A DNA stretch of 64,000 nt from Holtermannia corniformis (Eukaryota > Basidiomycota > Tremellomycetes > Holtermanniales), in the NCBI GenBank assembly GCA_001599935.1, contig BCIJ01000003.1:696926-760925 (forward strand). Direction: 5' to 3'. Made by a program: the position numbers and the translations under genes. Of the stretch, positions 45,205 to 57,000 are shown piece after piece; the stretch's first letter is position 1, and every line of letters begins with the position of its first letter. A model generated the notes under the pieces. The model was given only the letters and a program-made list of their open reading frames with translations. It searched no databases and was not told the DNA's origin.

Positions 45205-46699
45205 TTACGCAGTCGACTTGTTGACGTTGGAGTAGCCAACGCCAACACAGCTGACGATCAGCTCTCCTGTGCCTACGACTTGTCTCTCCTCTCCCGCTTC
45301 AGCCTCTTCATCCCGCGGTACAGGCGAGATCTTGAACTGGGTGCCAAAGAACTCCACAATGTCACGTAGGTATTGGACGCTGAGCTGTCAGCCGCGACTC
45401 TTGATCCTCTGTGATAGACCCACGTATGCGCAGTCAACGGTCCGATCCTACACCGCCCGACGTCCTCTTTGCCCAAGACCATAAGGAGCAGTACGAGCCA
45501 TTGGTGCTTTGAATCGACACAGCCGCCTTTTGAGATCTCCTCGAGCAGTAGTCTGGCGGCGTGCTTTGCTAAATCTTCGGGTGTTTGATGGGTTGGCGCG
45601 GGCTGTGAGCTCGTGCTGGTGCTAGGTGCGGAGGACAGGGCTTCGGCAGCGTGGAGGACCGAAGTGGTGGATTGCGAGAGGAGCGTGAGACCATAGCCTG
45701 GTGATCTGCGCGCGTCAACTCTAGGGCGCTTGTATAGGGACGCATTCCAAGACGCACTTGCCGCTCTCCTCGCCCTTGTACACATCCGTGTACAGGTAGA
45801 TATCCGGGATATATCGATTCAGGACGGATCGCGCGGCCTCGACCATCCGGTTGGCAAACTGTGGCGATACACGGGTAGAGTAGCTGAAGCACACTGCGTG
45901 AGTATAGGCAACCTCGGGTGACACCACCGGACGCACGCAACACCTCGTATCCGCTTGATCTTGCCCTGCTCGAGGTATTGTAGCGTCTTGACGTGGCGCA
46001 CAATTGGACTCCGGAAGATGACGAGACCACCGCCGAGTGGTGCCGAACCGCGTTTCTTGATCTGAACAACGTCAGTGCAAGCACATTGTGCTGCGAGATA
46101 TATAGAACGAACCTGCAGCTCGAGTCCGTCGACGATTCCAAACAAGTGCAAGTGTGGTAATGTCACGGTTCGGATCATGTCGACCTGCAGACAGCGTATC
46201 AGTAGAGTGCACAGCAGCGATAGCACACTGGGCGCACCGTCATATCCCGGCCCTCCTCGCCCGTCACACCCTGCATAGAAATCTCAAACGCCTTTTTGCT
46301 GAATGGCGCCAGTGGGATCACCGCCTCCAAATAGTAACCAATCGACCGCGACGGATGACATGTATGGGTGTAGCTCCCTCCCGGCAGCATCCCCGGGTGG
46401 AACAAGAACGAGGTACCTAGACGTCCATGTCAGCTCGCGCTTCCAGACCTCCGACCAGATCACTTACCAGTCGTCGAGATCTCCACCACACTGCCATTTG
46501 TGACCTTTTCCATCAGACGCAGCAGGTTCACTTCATAGTCTCGCAGACCGACGTGCGCGTCATGGCTCCTGATCCCATCGATGCGGATTGAGCGACCGGA
46601 GAGGATGGAGAGGACGAGACGTTGGCGGAGGTGGGCGTGGCCTGAGAAGCGGAGGAGATCGGAGCGTGGTTTGGAAGAGGAGGAGGCTGCTGGTGCCAT
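45205..46699 (-). CDS. RCL1: RNA 3'-terminal phosphate cyclase-like protein Rcl1
   Basis: Rcl1 acts in the small-subunit processome with Bms1 in early 18S rRNA processing. The chain begins MAPAASSSSKPRSDLLRFSG and continues HLRQRLVLSILSGRSIRIDG, LRDYEVNLLRLMEKVTNGSV, GGSYTHTCHPSRSIGYYLEA, LPHLHLFGIVDGLELQIKKR, GSAPLGGGLVIFRSPIVRHV, GKIKRIRGVAYSTRVSPQFA, NRMVEAARSVLNRYIPDIYL and KSPGYGLTLLSQSTTSVLHA, matching Rcl1 throughout; the cyclase active-site His is not expected. The end is VVGTGELIVSCVGVGYSNVN and a TAA at 45205-45207. Six introns of about 45-75 nt. It shares a 191-nt divergent promoter with the centrin gene. Confidence 0.94.
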
Positions 46700-46890
46700 T
46701 GTGGTGCTGAGAGCAGTGCTACAGCTACCGATGCAAAGACGAGAACATGGACTGGGCGGCAAACTGAAATCCCAAGACGCACTCGAAATCACGCACACGT
46801 CATTCCCGCGCTGCCACGTGGTCGTATCAAACTGCACGCGTCGAGCGCGTCCACTCGAGTCCACTTGCAGTCTATCGCCCGACCGCACCA

Positions 46891-47606
46891 ATGTCAGCGC
46901 TGTACGCACCCACCAGCGCTCTGACAAAGCCCAAACGACGGCCACTCAACGCCACCCCACACGCATCATCCTCACAGCAACAACAGCCAAGAGCACAGCT
47001 CACAGAGGATCAGCGAAACGAGATTAAAGAGGCGTTTGAGCTGTTTGACACCGACAAGGATGGCGCGTTGGACTATCACGAGTTGAAGGTCGCGATGCGC
47101 GCGTTGGGGTTCGAGCTGAAGAAGGCGGAAGTGTTGAAGCTGTTGAGGGATCATGATCGCCAGGGAGATGGATTAATGGGCTGGGATGACTTTAACAAGA
47201 TTAGTGAGTGATCCGGCGTGGGCTCATAAGTCATGATCACCTGGCCGGCTAAACGAGACAATCGTGTGGATCTTGGCTCGTATATGAGAGCTCGTGAACC
47301 TCGCTGACACCGCAGTGACCGAGCGGCTACAAGCGCGCGACCCGCTTGAAGATCTCCGCCGAGCGTTCGCCCTGTTCGACGACGATCACACTGGCAAGAT
47401 CTCGCTCCGAAACTTGCGCAGAGTCGCAAAAGAGCTCGGAGAGCAGCTCGGAGAGGATGAGCTGTGCGTCCCGTCTGCCTCGGTTTCGAATGCATGGCTG
47501 ACGCCGACGCAACCACAGCCAAGCTATGATTGATGAATTCGACCTCGATCAGGACGGCGAGATCAACGAGCAGGAGTTTTTGGCCATCATGCTCGATGGC
47601 GAGTAG
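46891..47606 (+). CDS. CDC31: Centrin (Cdc31-type EF-hand protein)
   Basis: Centrins are small calcium-binding proteins of spindle pole bodies and nuclear pores. A variable N-terminus ([20 protein letters not shown]) with a Gln run precedes EF-hand 1 ([20 protein letters not shown]), hand 2 ([20 protein letters not shown]), hand 3 ([20 protein letters not shown]) and hand 4 ([20 protein letters not shown]). The first and fourth loops have full acidic ligand sets. The exon after the second hand begins with [15 protein letters not shown], after an intron of about 110 nt. Stop TAG at 47604-47606; length about 175 residues, normal for the family. Confidence 0.93.
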
Positions 47607-49981
47607 CCATGTATCTATACTTTAATGCGGCGTCGTGGCGGCGTTTGCCCTATTGTGCGGGTTGGAAGTCCTATGTCCGCCAACGGACGCCTATGTCAGG
47701 GCTGAAATTGGTCTGCGCACAAGGGAGTGAGATGTCGTGAGAGACGTTGTGATTGTCGACGTCAACCCTTGCCTTCCCGCTTGTGTTGCTGACTGACCAC
47801 TGTCACGATCTCATCACGCCAAATATGCGCGTTGCCTTCGTCGTGGCTAAACAATCATTGAACGTGCTGGATGTTCATTTGTAGCCTTCCGTTGCGTAAG
47901 TACAGGGCACATAGGAGCAGCCTTCGAATATTAGAAGCTGCGAGCTGAGATCATGTGCATCTTGCGGTCTGTGCATCTTGTTTGACGCCCACGCAAGAGG
48001 AGGAGTTATTTAGGGCACGCTTGACATACTGCGGGTCTGTTTTGTGTCGTATCACACGATGTCACATGTTTGGGCCGTAAGAAGCGATCAACAACACAAG
48101 CTGATTTCCGTGGGGGGTAACGCCACGGTGAGGGACAGCATAGATCTGTGTGGCGCTGACGCGCTTGCTATTCATAGCAAGGCGAGCTGCATAATCGTGG
48201 ATTGGCCACCTGCGCATGTCCTTCTCAGTGGCATTATTGCGAAAAAACTGCAATCGAGGTGTTTGTCACGACCGTAAAGGTCGAAGAAAGAAGCGTGGCT
48301 TTTCCCGTTTGCGGTCGCTGCGTGAGTCTTCCTACAGGTGTTAGCCGCTGCGTACTGACATACCACACATAGTCAAGGTATTGCAGTAACTCTATGAACG
48401 GCACGGCATCTGAAGTCGCCAAGTCGACATGGGAGCACGTTGGAGACAATCTGCGCGCTGCCGAACGTGTAGATTGGTTGTAGCCGGCACTGGCGAGATG
48501 GCGGCCTTCGAGCTTCATCTTCCTTACGCTTCGTGATGGATGAGCATATACGCAAGTGTGGCGAGGTTCACGTGATGTTCACGTGACCTTGGATTGGGAC
48601 TTGGGCGGTTGGCCTATTGTTCAATACGCATAGCTTTCATCCATACAACACGAGGTCCTTGCAGCACAAGGTCCCTCGTTACAGCAAGATCCGGCCGAGC
48701 TTCTCCCCACCTGTGTTTGTATCACACTTCCCATCGTATCGTCACGAAGACACAGATGACCGGTACAACGCGCTGCTCGGTCCGAGGTTCAGCGCCCGCG
48801 GAATGTGCCCGCGGAATGCGCCATAATTGGGCTATGCTGATGTGAACTCGGGGGCTTGGCAGAGGCGCCGTGTTCCCGGACGAGAGCCGAGAAGCCCGAC
48901 ACGAAGTCCAAAGCCCCTCGCCAAAGCGCCTGCGATCTCAATGATGACGTCGGCTGCAAACAGACAGAGCGCAACTCAAAGGAGGATCGGTCGAGCAAAT
49001 CATCCCACCACCTTTCGGACCGACGTGATGTTCGCTTGTACAGTCGCTGTACTCACAAATTGTCGGAACGGCTTCGCGCTTGCCCTTGCTTTGTTACGGG
49101 TCGAAGCTCCCGCGGAAGCAGCTGCAACAACAAGTATGGCCGGGTGACACAGAAGCAGCTCGAGGCGCTTCTCTCATACAACCAGCCAACCAAATTTTCC
49201 AATGGCATACCCCGGATTTTGTTGGGTGGTCGATGTCAACAGAAAAGACCGGCTTATGTCCTTACCAAGCAATGCAACTGTAAGTAACACTTCGCGACAG
49301 GCAGGGCGCTCACGCCGTTGGCTAGTCAGCTACTCTTATCAACCACGGCATGGGCTGCTCTTGTGTGAATCACCCCGATAAATGTTTCAGGTCGCCTGAC
49401 CTATTGAGAGAGAGTGAGACCACCTTGTACAACTCTCGCGTGGCATGTCCACTCTGCACGGTTTGCGTTCGCGTCTCGATTTCTCTGATGCGCTGGTACC
49501 TGACGTCCTCCAGGCAACCCGTTGCAGTGACGACACGCGGCTCATAACGCGGTTGCGGCTCGTTCGCGGTAAGCCATGGGTGAAATCCGGACAGTATCTG
49601 AAAGTGTTCGAGGGGAACTGGACAAGCTCAGTGGGAGCGCAGGATACCATATCCAGCTCAGATTAGTGCAGCGATAGTATGCATGGTGGGAATTCACCAG
49701 TGGCTTTGACCGCCCGCGGTGACGTCCGAAGCGCATACCGCTAATCATTACGGGTATTGCCATCGCGTAGCGCCAGGTGGGAATGACCGTAATATCAGTG
49801 AAGCTGAGAGCTATCGAGGCTGAAATGCAGGTCCAGCGCGCCTCGGCTTCATCATCGCTGCGTGGCGCACGGACGCCAAGTTGAAGGAGGGTCTACGGAA
49901 CCTGCCGATCCCTCCTTCGGCCTCGAACCCTGCGCATTGTGCTCACTCACGGTAATCTCAGACAGATCACGACCACTCACG
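47607..49981. other. 2.4-kb gene-poor region
   Basis: No gene is supported over nearly 2.4 kb, the largest such gap in the window outside introns. Frames above 80 codons on both strands have no motif. Two perfect copies of GTTCACGTGA (CACGTG E-boxes) lie side by side at 48567-48586, and a 12-bp word, GCCCGCGGAATG, is directly repeated at about 48793-48818. The last 120 nt before 49982 are presumably the promoter of the SUR7-like gene. Confidence 0.5.
48567..48586. repeat. Tandem pair of CACGTG E-boxes
   Basis: GTTCACGTGAT is followed directly by GTTCACGTGAC, placing two CACGTG palindromes 10 bp apart, about one helical turn. CACGTG is the core site of fungal bHLH factors such as Cbf1 and Pho4-like proteins. 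No gene start lies nearby on either side, so a regulatory role is only possible. Confidence 0.45.
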
Positions 49982-50786
49982 ATGCGCAACGAAGCGTTCG
50001 AGCTGCATCTCATCAGCGGCCTGGTCCTCGCGCTGGCAGCCTGCGTTCTCCTGTTCGTGCCTCGGTGTGGCGAACAGCCGGCACTAATCAACATTCAGGA
50101 CGCTGGCAACCTTTTCAGTCCCGTACATCAAGTCGATCTACTTCCTAGAGCTGCCAACAGGTGTCAAGTTCGGAGCGTTTGGGTATTCCTACATGGGCGG
50201 TTACACACGCCCGACGGTGGGCTATAGCTGGGATCCGCAAATTATCCGGTGGTTGACCAGTGTCAATGTGCTGTTCGGCGTCGGTACGTGTCTACTCTAA
50301 GTATACGAAAGCAGACTGAAACAGACAGCTGCTGGCTTCTCGTTGGTCGCGTTCATCCTGCTCGTGCTGTCCATGTATGACCGCCGCGTACGATTCCATG
50401 ACCCTCGGCTCTTCCGTACGGCTGCGGTGCGTCTAGCGAATCGCCGCGAGCAGAGCTAACCACGCGCAGGTCATTGCAGCGTTGCTGTCACTTTTCGCAG
50501 AGATCTGCAGCTTGGCGTTGTGGATCACGGCCCGATTCCGGTTTGACGAGGTTGGGATCCGAGCGTTATATGGGTGAGTGCAGTTTACCCATCGCTATTA
50601 TACTCGCTTAGCGACCGACAGGCCGGCAGTGTGGATAGCTCTCAGCGGGACTATTGCTGCAAATCTCTCGTACGTTACTTACGCACACCACCGCCACGCT
50701 GACCCAGCAGCATGTGTATCGGCGGCCCCCAGTTCTCCGGCCGGTTCATGTATCGCGCGTCCAACCAAGCCGCGTACAACGTCTAA
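49982..50786 (+). CDS. SUR7/PalI-like four-span membrane protein
   Basis: Start MRNEAFELHLISGLVLALAA leads straight into the first membrane span. After a 46-nt intron with a CTAAT branch, the chain continues TLATFSVPYIKSIYFLELP, KFGAFGYSYMGGYTRPTVGY, an extracellular loop, then spans VAAGFSLVAFILLVLSMYDR, VIAALLSLFAEICSLALWIT and PAVWIALSGTIAANLS, and ends SMCIGGPQFSGRFMYRASNQ with stop TAA at 50784-50786. Four spans, a long first outer loop with FG-x-x-GY, and this length fit the SUR7/PalI family, which act at eisosomes or in pH sensing. Four introns, the last only 38 nt (50670-50707). The family assignment rests on topology and a few motifs, not a full match. Confidence 0.7.
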
Positions 50787-50823
50787 TGAATGCTATGCAA
50801 TGGATGCTGTATTACGAGAGATG

Positions 50824-52348
50824 CTACACTTGATACCCACACGCGCGCCTCAACTCTCGCAACCACACAACGACAGCATCAACACCCTCGCGGTCGCCCT
50901 TTGCGTGCAGCGCCTTGATGAACATCTTGCCTAATGGCCGCTGGATCTTGGCATAGTCGCTCTGTCGACTCGACTCGGCTGACGCACGCTGACGGGTACA
51001 TGCGTCTGACACAGCGTGAAAGACTTGACGGATCGTCTCGGCACGAATGTGCCTGGTGATGACGCCGGACGGGGAACGGACATCGGTGACAGCGCCACGA
51101 AGCCACGCTTTCAACACAATGTTGGCGGTGATCCAGTCGGGTTGAAAGCCGCGCTGGGTTCGCGCTTTGCGGATCTGGGTGAGTAGGTCGCGCAGTTGGT
51201 GGTGTGCGGCGGTGGGTGGTGGATCTCTGCGCTTGGGTTGTGGTGGGACCGTACGATTGTGCCTGGTGAGGCTATCTGGTGCTGGAGATGATGCAGATGT
51301 GGGATGAGCTAAAGGTTTGGAAAGGTGGGCGTTGATGCGGGTGGTGGGTGGCGGTACATCCGACAGAGGTCGTGTATCGGGCGGCCGACGGGGCTGTCTT
51401 TGTTGAGGCGCTGGGACTCTTGGCTCTGGCGCTGCATCTGCTGATCGTGTCCGTCCCATCGCCACTCCTGAAACATCCAAGTTGCCAGCTGGTCTGCTGG
51501 TCCCGGCATCGAGTCCCGCCAACCAATCCACTTTGCGCCCCGTATATCGCTCAACCTTCCACACCAGTGCCCTTGCAAGCCGCACCGCGCCTTTCCCAAC
51601 TAGGACCCGAACCACGCGCTTCATGATCCCTCTATCGAGCCAGCGATGGAACTGCTCTGGATCGTCTTCCATGACGCGCAGGAGGTGGAAGTATGCGAGA
51701 CGATGCATGCGATCGGACAGGAGGATGTGTAGGGATTTGGGTAGACGTGCTGTTTGAGAGGGAGGCTCGGAAGGAGCTTTGGTAGGTGAATTAGAGGTAA
51801 TGCGGGGCGGTGCTGGAGGGCAAGGATGGTTTGTGGAGGACGAGGATAGCCGAGAAGGACCAGCGATTGGCTCTGGGCAGGAGGGTGTACTTGTCTTCAA
51901 GCTCGCGGATGAGGCAAAGGCATCTTCCCTGGTCACCACGCCTGCAGACATCAGCAAGTTGAGCTAGTCCAGTCACACTAAACAGACCTTTTATTGATGA
52001 CACGGACACTTGCGCGTCATCCGGCAACGCGCTCTGCTGTCTACCTGTATCTGGAACCCAAGCGCGCTCCTTGCCCTTGCGCGTGACTGGCTCTCGTCCT
52101 TCTTCACTCGCACACATGCCGGTATCCTTCGGTCGTTCCGCGACGTAGCGTGATACCGCGTGCTGCCTCTGCACCCCTCTAGCCTTTTCGAACCTAGCCC
52201 AAGCCTCATCGGCACCGGCTTCGACTGCACGAGCGTGGGCTGCCGTCGCCGAGGTCGAGCTCGCATAGCGCGCTGCGGTGGCTCTGGCTGCCTCAAAGTA
52301 AGGGAAGACGACGAGCTGGAGCACTCGACGTTGGAAGTGCATGGGCAT
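50824..52348 (-). CDS. Orphan protein, possibly a mitochondrial PPR-like factor
   Basis: Two minus-strand exons join across a short intron at about 51962-51998. The N-terminus MPMHFQRRVLQLVVFPYFEA and RYASSTSATAAHARAVEAGA is Arg/Ala/Ser-rich without acidic residues and could be a mitochondrial presequence. The middle has helical repeats (HRLAYFHLLRVMEDDPEQFH and RGIMKRVVRVLVGKGAVRLA) and the C-terminus has WITANIVLKAWLRG ... MFIKALHAKGDREGVDAVVV, a spacing that recalls pentatricopeptide repeats in fungal organelle factors. I do not recognise a named family. The linker is Pro/Ser-rich. Stop at 50824-50826, 37 nt from the convergent SUR7-like gene. Confidence 0.6.
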
Positions 52349-52645
52349 CCCATCCTTCTACCTCGTCCTCGAGTGCGCCGTCGCCCGTTGCGCTCGTTGG
52401 TGCGTTGAAATGTTGGAGTGATCAGTTAAAGTTGGCTGCCAAACCCCCTCGTTCCTTACCCGCGGTGATAATCCCGCCAAACGCCGTCAGAAACTCGGCA
52501 CCCCTCCCGTCCTGCCCTCGTCGTGCGTGTTCGCCCTCGTTCAGCGTCAACACCAAGTCTTTAAACAGCCTTCTAATCTCCACAGAGGGATTATTTGGGA
52601 GACACAACCACCGCTTAACCTTACCAAGCAACAACACTAGTCAAA
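52349..52645. promoter_or_regulatory. RPP0 promoter and 5' UTR region
   Basis: Just under 300 nt between divergent starts. The part near 52440-52580 is rich in pyrimidine runs (for example CCCCTCGTTCCTTACCC), a common feature of ribosomal protein gene promoters. Exact elements were not resolved. Confidence 0.4.
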
Positions 52646-53929
52646 ATGGGTGGAACTCGTGCCGAGAAGGAGGTCTACTTCTCCAAGCTCAAGTCGTTGA
52701 TCGAGCAGTACCCCTCGATCTTCCTTGTCAATGTCGACAACGTCGGCTCGCAGCAGCTGCACAAGGTAGGCTAATTCCGCATCGCTCCAGCCAGTCGTAT
52801 GACTGGTGGACCGCGACATTGTGAGCCAACTGACACCCTTGCAGATCCGTCAGTCACTCCGTGGCAAGGGTGTCATCCTCATGGGCAAGAACACCATGGT
52901 CCGCCGTGCTCTCCGTGGCATCCTTCCCGACTTCCCCCAGTTCGAGAAGCTCCTCCCTCACGTCAAGGGCAACATTGGTTTCGTCTTCACCTCGGGTGAC
53001 CTCAAGGACATTCGTGAGATCATCCTCTCGAACGTTGTCGCCGCCCCTGCCCGTGCCGGTGCCTTTGCCCCCGTCGACGTCTACGTCCCCGCCGGTAACA
53101 CTGGTATGGAGCCCGGAAAGACCTCGTTCTTCCAGGCCCTCAACATCCCGACCAAGATTGCCCGTGGTACGATTGAAATCGTCTCGGACGTTCAGGTCGT
53201 CCAGCGCGGTACCCGTGTCGGCACGTCCGAGGCTACCCTCCTCAACATGCTCAACATCTCGCCGTTCACCTACGGTATGACTGTTGTCCAGATCTACGAC
53301 AACGGTGCCATCTTCCCCTCGTCGATCCTTGACATCGAGGAGTCGACCCTCCTCGCCGAGTTCTCGTCGGGTATCAAGACCATCGCTGCCATCTCGCTCG
53401 CGATCAACTTCCCCACGATTGCCTCGGTTGCCCACTCGTTCGTCAACTCGTACAAGAACGTCCTCGCCATCTCGCTCGCGACCGACTACGAGTTCGAAGG
53501 CTCGGCCAAGGTTAGTACGGTTTCTGTCGTCCTCGTCATTCCCTTTAGCTGCACACCACTGGATGTTTATTACACTGAAAATTCCGACTGGTCGGTCTCT
53601 GTTCTATCTGGCTTCATCGCGGATGGTTCACGCCGGCGCCAAGAGGACCATTATTCACACTCTGACCTTTTCTCTCTCCTCGCCTCTTCTCAAGTCAACT
53701 ATGAGTCTGGCTGACACGCCATACAGATCAAGGAGTACCTTGCCAACCCCGAGGCGTTCGCCGCTGCCGCCGCCCCCGCTGCTTCCGAGGCTGCCCCCGC
53801 CGCCGCCGAGGCCGCTCCTGCTGCTGCTGCCGAGGAGGAGGAGGACTCTGATGCGTGAGTAGAACACTGAATGACACGGACCATCACTGACGCCGTGACA
53901 GCTCGATGGGCATGGGTCTTTTCGACTAA
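52646..53929 (+). CDS. RPP0: 60S ribosomal stalk protein P0
   Basis: P0 is the base of the ribosomal stalk that recruits elongation factors. The protein is complete: [135 protein letters not shown], then the Ala-rich hinge and the conserved stalk end [16 protein letters not shown]. Introns are at about 52767-52843, 53511-53726 (216 nt, long for this window) and 53856-53901. Codon usage is strongly C-ending, as expected for a highly expressed gene. The stop TAA is at 53927-53929. Confidence 0.97.
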
Positions 53930-54543
53930 GCGTGTCGCGATTACTCGTAGACTAGCTTTGAGATGTCATTAGCTTGTCATCTCGCTTTGATCGGCCATCA
54001 GCCTTGGCAACGATTCGCCACAATAAGTTTTCATGGGTGAATGATTGTAGGACAAAGGATATCATTTGGGCTGGACATAGCATTGACGCCACACGAACCG
54101 AAACAGGTCCGTGCTGTGACTCCTAGGCATCATGTATGTAGGCCTTCCAAAGGCAGCATGCCGTGCAGCAGACGCATAAAGCATTGCGCAACACGCGTCA
54201 CTGTCCGCACCATCCGCTTCCCACCCTGTCACTCTTTATACACCGACCTTCGGCAACCTAAAGCGGTGCGCTTGCCAAACCCCGAAATACTTCCGCAAAC
54301 CCAGCCGTGGCGTCTCGTCCCTCTCCCGACCTCGCGTACGTCCCTCGCCTGGCAGGGCTCGCTCAAGGCCCGGCCGCTGACACTGCTTATGCCGCATATA
54401 GCTGACCGTCGATCGTGTTTGGTTCCAGAGGCACCGCTTCAAGTCTACTGTACCTTCTTATACCCTTGGGCGTATCGCAGTGCAGCACATCATCAAACTT
54501 TGAGATCTTCTCGCTACGACAGCAACCACGGACACACTGTATC
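53930..54543. other. Spacer between RPP0 and the GH114 gene
   Basis: About 610 nt with no supported gene. Possible TATA-like words are at about 54233 (CTTTATACAC) and 54450 (CTTATACC), within plausible distance of the GH114 start at 54544. Confidence 0.4.
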
Positions 54544-55923
54544 ATGTCGATCAAAGCGCTAGTCTCGACTTTACTCTTGTTGGCGTCGGTCAACCTCGTG
54601 ACGGGCGCTGCTGTCGAATGCGAGCGCCGTGGGGAACACGTTTCGTCCTCGACCCGGACGGGTACCCGAACGAGCAGCAGTGCTTCAAGCTCGAGGTCTA
54701 CAGCCGTCTCGTCGACCAGTTCGGCGGCAGCGTCTCAATCGCTAGCCGCCAACGCCACTAGTGGGACTTGGTATCAGCCGAGCTGTGGCTCAACCTTCTT
54801 GTATTCGATCAACGAGAACTCCGTACCCGTATCAAACGTCAAGTCCAAGACCGATTTTGCGATCGATGCCGAGATCTACGGTGTGGATCTGTTCAACACT
54901 GAAGCCACGACGATTCAAGGCTACCATGATGCTGGGGTACGCCTGCAGGCGCTATGTGCCGTCGGTCACGGTGCTGATCTCCTTGACTCGACAGAAAAAG
55001 GTCGTGTGTTACTTCTCAGCTGGGTCGTACGAGGATGGACGACCGGACGGGTCTTCCATCGACCCCGCGTGTTATTGCAACAAGGGTGACAAATGCGCCA
55101 TGGACGGCTGGCCCGAATGGTTTGTTATCCCGCAGACTTTCGGCTCAGCGCTGATCGTCATAGGTGGCTTGACATCCACACTCCGTCATGTGTGAGCAAT
55201 CTGCAAGATGTCATGACGGCGCGCATCATCGAGGCCAAAAACCGCGGGTGCGACGCCGTCGATCCGGATAATGTCGATTCGTACGCTAATGATGCTGGTT
55301 TTGGCACGACGGGTGAGTATTGGTGGTGTCGATGAAGGAGGCTGAACCAATTGTTTCAAGAGGAGGATCAGCTGGCATACCTCCTCTTCCTGTCCAAGAC
55401 GGCGCATGACAACGCACTTGGTATCACGCTCAAGAATGCCGGTGACTTGCTCGAGGCTTATACATCCGAGCTGGTGGACGCTTTCGACATGTCGGTTATT
55501 GAGCAATGCGTTAGTGCACATATCCCGTCGTCATCCGCTTGCGCTGACTGCCCTCACATAGACCAAGTACAAGGAGTGCGACAAGTATCAACCCTTCGTC
55601 GACGCTGGCAAGGCAGCCTTCCAGATCGAGTGAGTGTTGCCTTCGTTCGGGGGTGTATTAAACCTAATCCGTAAATCAGGTATAAGACAGGCATCTCGTG
55701 CACAATGCCGGGCTTTGCCGTCTCGGCGTACAGTCAAGACTCGCTCAGCTACGAGCTCATCACCGACATGTGCTCGTTGCCATGCGGGGTGTCGTCTAGG
55801 TCATTACCGACTGCCACTGCGGTAGCGCGATCCGTACAGACAGGCGGAGCCAGCTCACTTGGCAAAGGAATCATACTCTCGACGCTGGGCGTCGCAGGTG
55901 CTGCAGCCGCCTGGGCTTTGTGA
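54544..55923 (+). CDS. Secreted GPI-anchored GH114 endo-alpha-1,4-polygalactosaminidase-like protein
   Basis: A signal peptide (MSIKALVSTLLLLASVNLVT) leads into a Ser/Thr-rich linker. The catalytic domain, a TIM barrel of glycoside hydrolase family 114, contains WYQPSCGSTFLYSINENSVP, KKVVCYFSAGSYEDGRPDGS, PEWWLDIHTPS, RGCDAVDPDNVDSYANDAGF and LSKTAHDNALGITLKNAGDL. These match the family's conserved strand ends, where acidic residues act in catalysis. The C-terminus is Ser-rich and ends with a hydrophobic stretch (GKGIILSTLGVAGAAAAWAL), a plausible GPI-attachment signal. GH114 enzymes cleave alpha-1,4-linked galactosamine, a component of fungal galactosaminogalactan; activity here is inferred. 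Introns are about 54938-54995, 55121-55161, 55313-55361 and two more of similar size. Confidence 0.88.
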
Positions 55924-57000
55924 GCATCGCATTCTAGTGTGGTAGTGATAGTTCTGGTACATATACTTTGCATATGCTTGACGCATCTAACAATCCCCAC
56001 GTACACTGCTCTCATTGCGGCAAGTGCATCAGACGGCGGGTTCAACGTGGAAGTCGAGGGAGAAGCGATAGTCTGATCCGAGGATATATCCGTGCGCTAG
56101 CAGCCGTCATGTCATCATCGTCTGAGGAAGACTATACACGTCACGATCTCCGTTTTGTAGATCTTGCGGCTACCGTCGTCTGCTACAAAGTACATTTGAA
56201 TCGGAGTGTCTGCTTGAAGGACTCGGTGACAAACTTGCCATTCTCTGATCCCAGCCTCCACTCCGATGCGATATCAGTTCGCTTTACTGATCGCTTCTCA
56301 CCGCTCGGACAGGCTCAGACATCGGCTGATGCAGTGCGACTGTCCAACCAGTCGACGCCTGCCAACCAGCGTGTCTCATATTCTGCACAGTCAGATCGAA
56401 TGGATTTTACATAGCGGACGACGTACCGTCGCCGCTCGCGCTTGAGAAGCCCACTCCACTGTGCCATGCACCGACTCGCAGGAAGGTGACAAAGATGAAG
56501 ACAATACGCTTATAATTGGTCTTACGTATGACGCTGGCACTACTGCGAAAGTCGGCGAGGATAGCAAACGATCGACAGGTCTCGAAAACTCTCCTTCAAC
56601 CTAGACTTCGGGTCTCAATCGTCACGGGCCGCCAGATGGGAGCTTGCCTGACGAGCTGTGTGACGGTCCACTCCGGAGTATACGAGGAAAGAACGGCATA
56701 ATGTCATCAACTCTTCATATACAAAGGGATCTATACCCGTGTTTGCTAGTGGCTAGTTCATGCTTGCGCCCGTACTTCATGAGACGCTGCGTTGGACTGT
56801 GTCAGACACTCACATTTAGACAGTGCGCGGAGGTATTGCATCTCGCTTCCGCTTGGACCTTGATTCCATGGAGCTGGGTCCGGATGCAGGTCGTTTCTGC
56901 CTGCGCTTGGGTGTCGTGAGACAACCTGCGGCACCATCTACTCCTCGTTTCGCAGAAGTACTGGCGCACGGGAGCTGTCGCAAAGTGGTCAGTCAGTGAA
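55924..57000. other. Intergenic region beside the Crinkler-like gene
   Basis: About 1.1 kb without a recognisable gene. A 148-codon plus-strand frame (55968-56414) has no family signal. Sequence complexity is ordinary, with no terminal repeats. This gap marks the change from housekeeping genes to accessory DNA. Confidence 0.4.

Noticed and set aside
49919..49930. Minus-strand GGTTCGAGGCC resembling a tRNA B-box
   Set aside because: No A-box or acceptor-stem pairing upstream on that strand.
55968..56414. 148-codon frame as a gene
   Set aside because: No motif, no splice signals of note, and no family similarity recognised.
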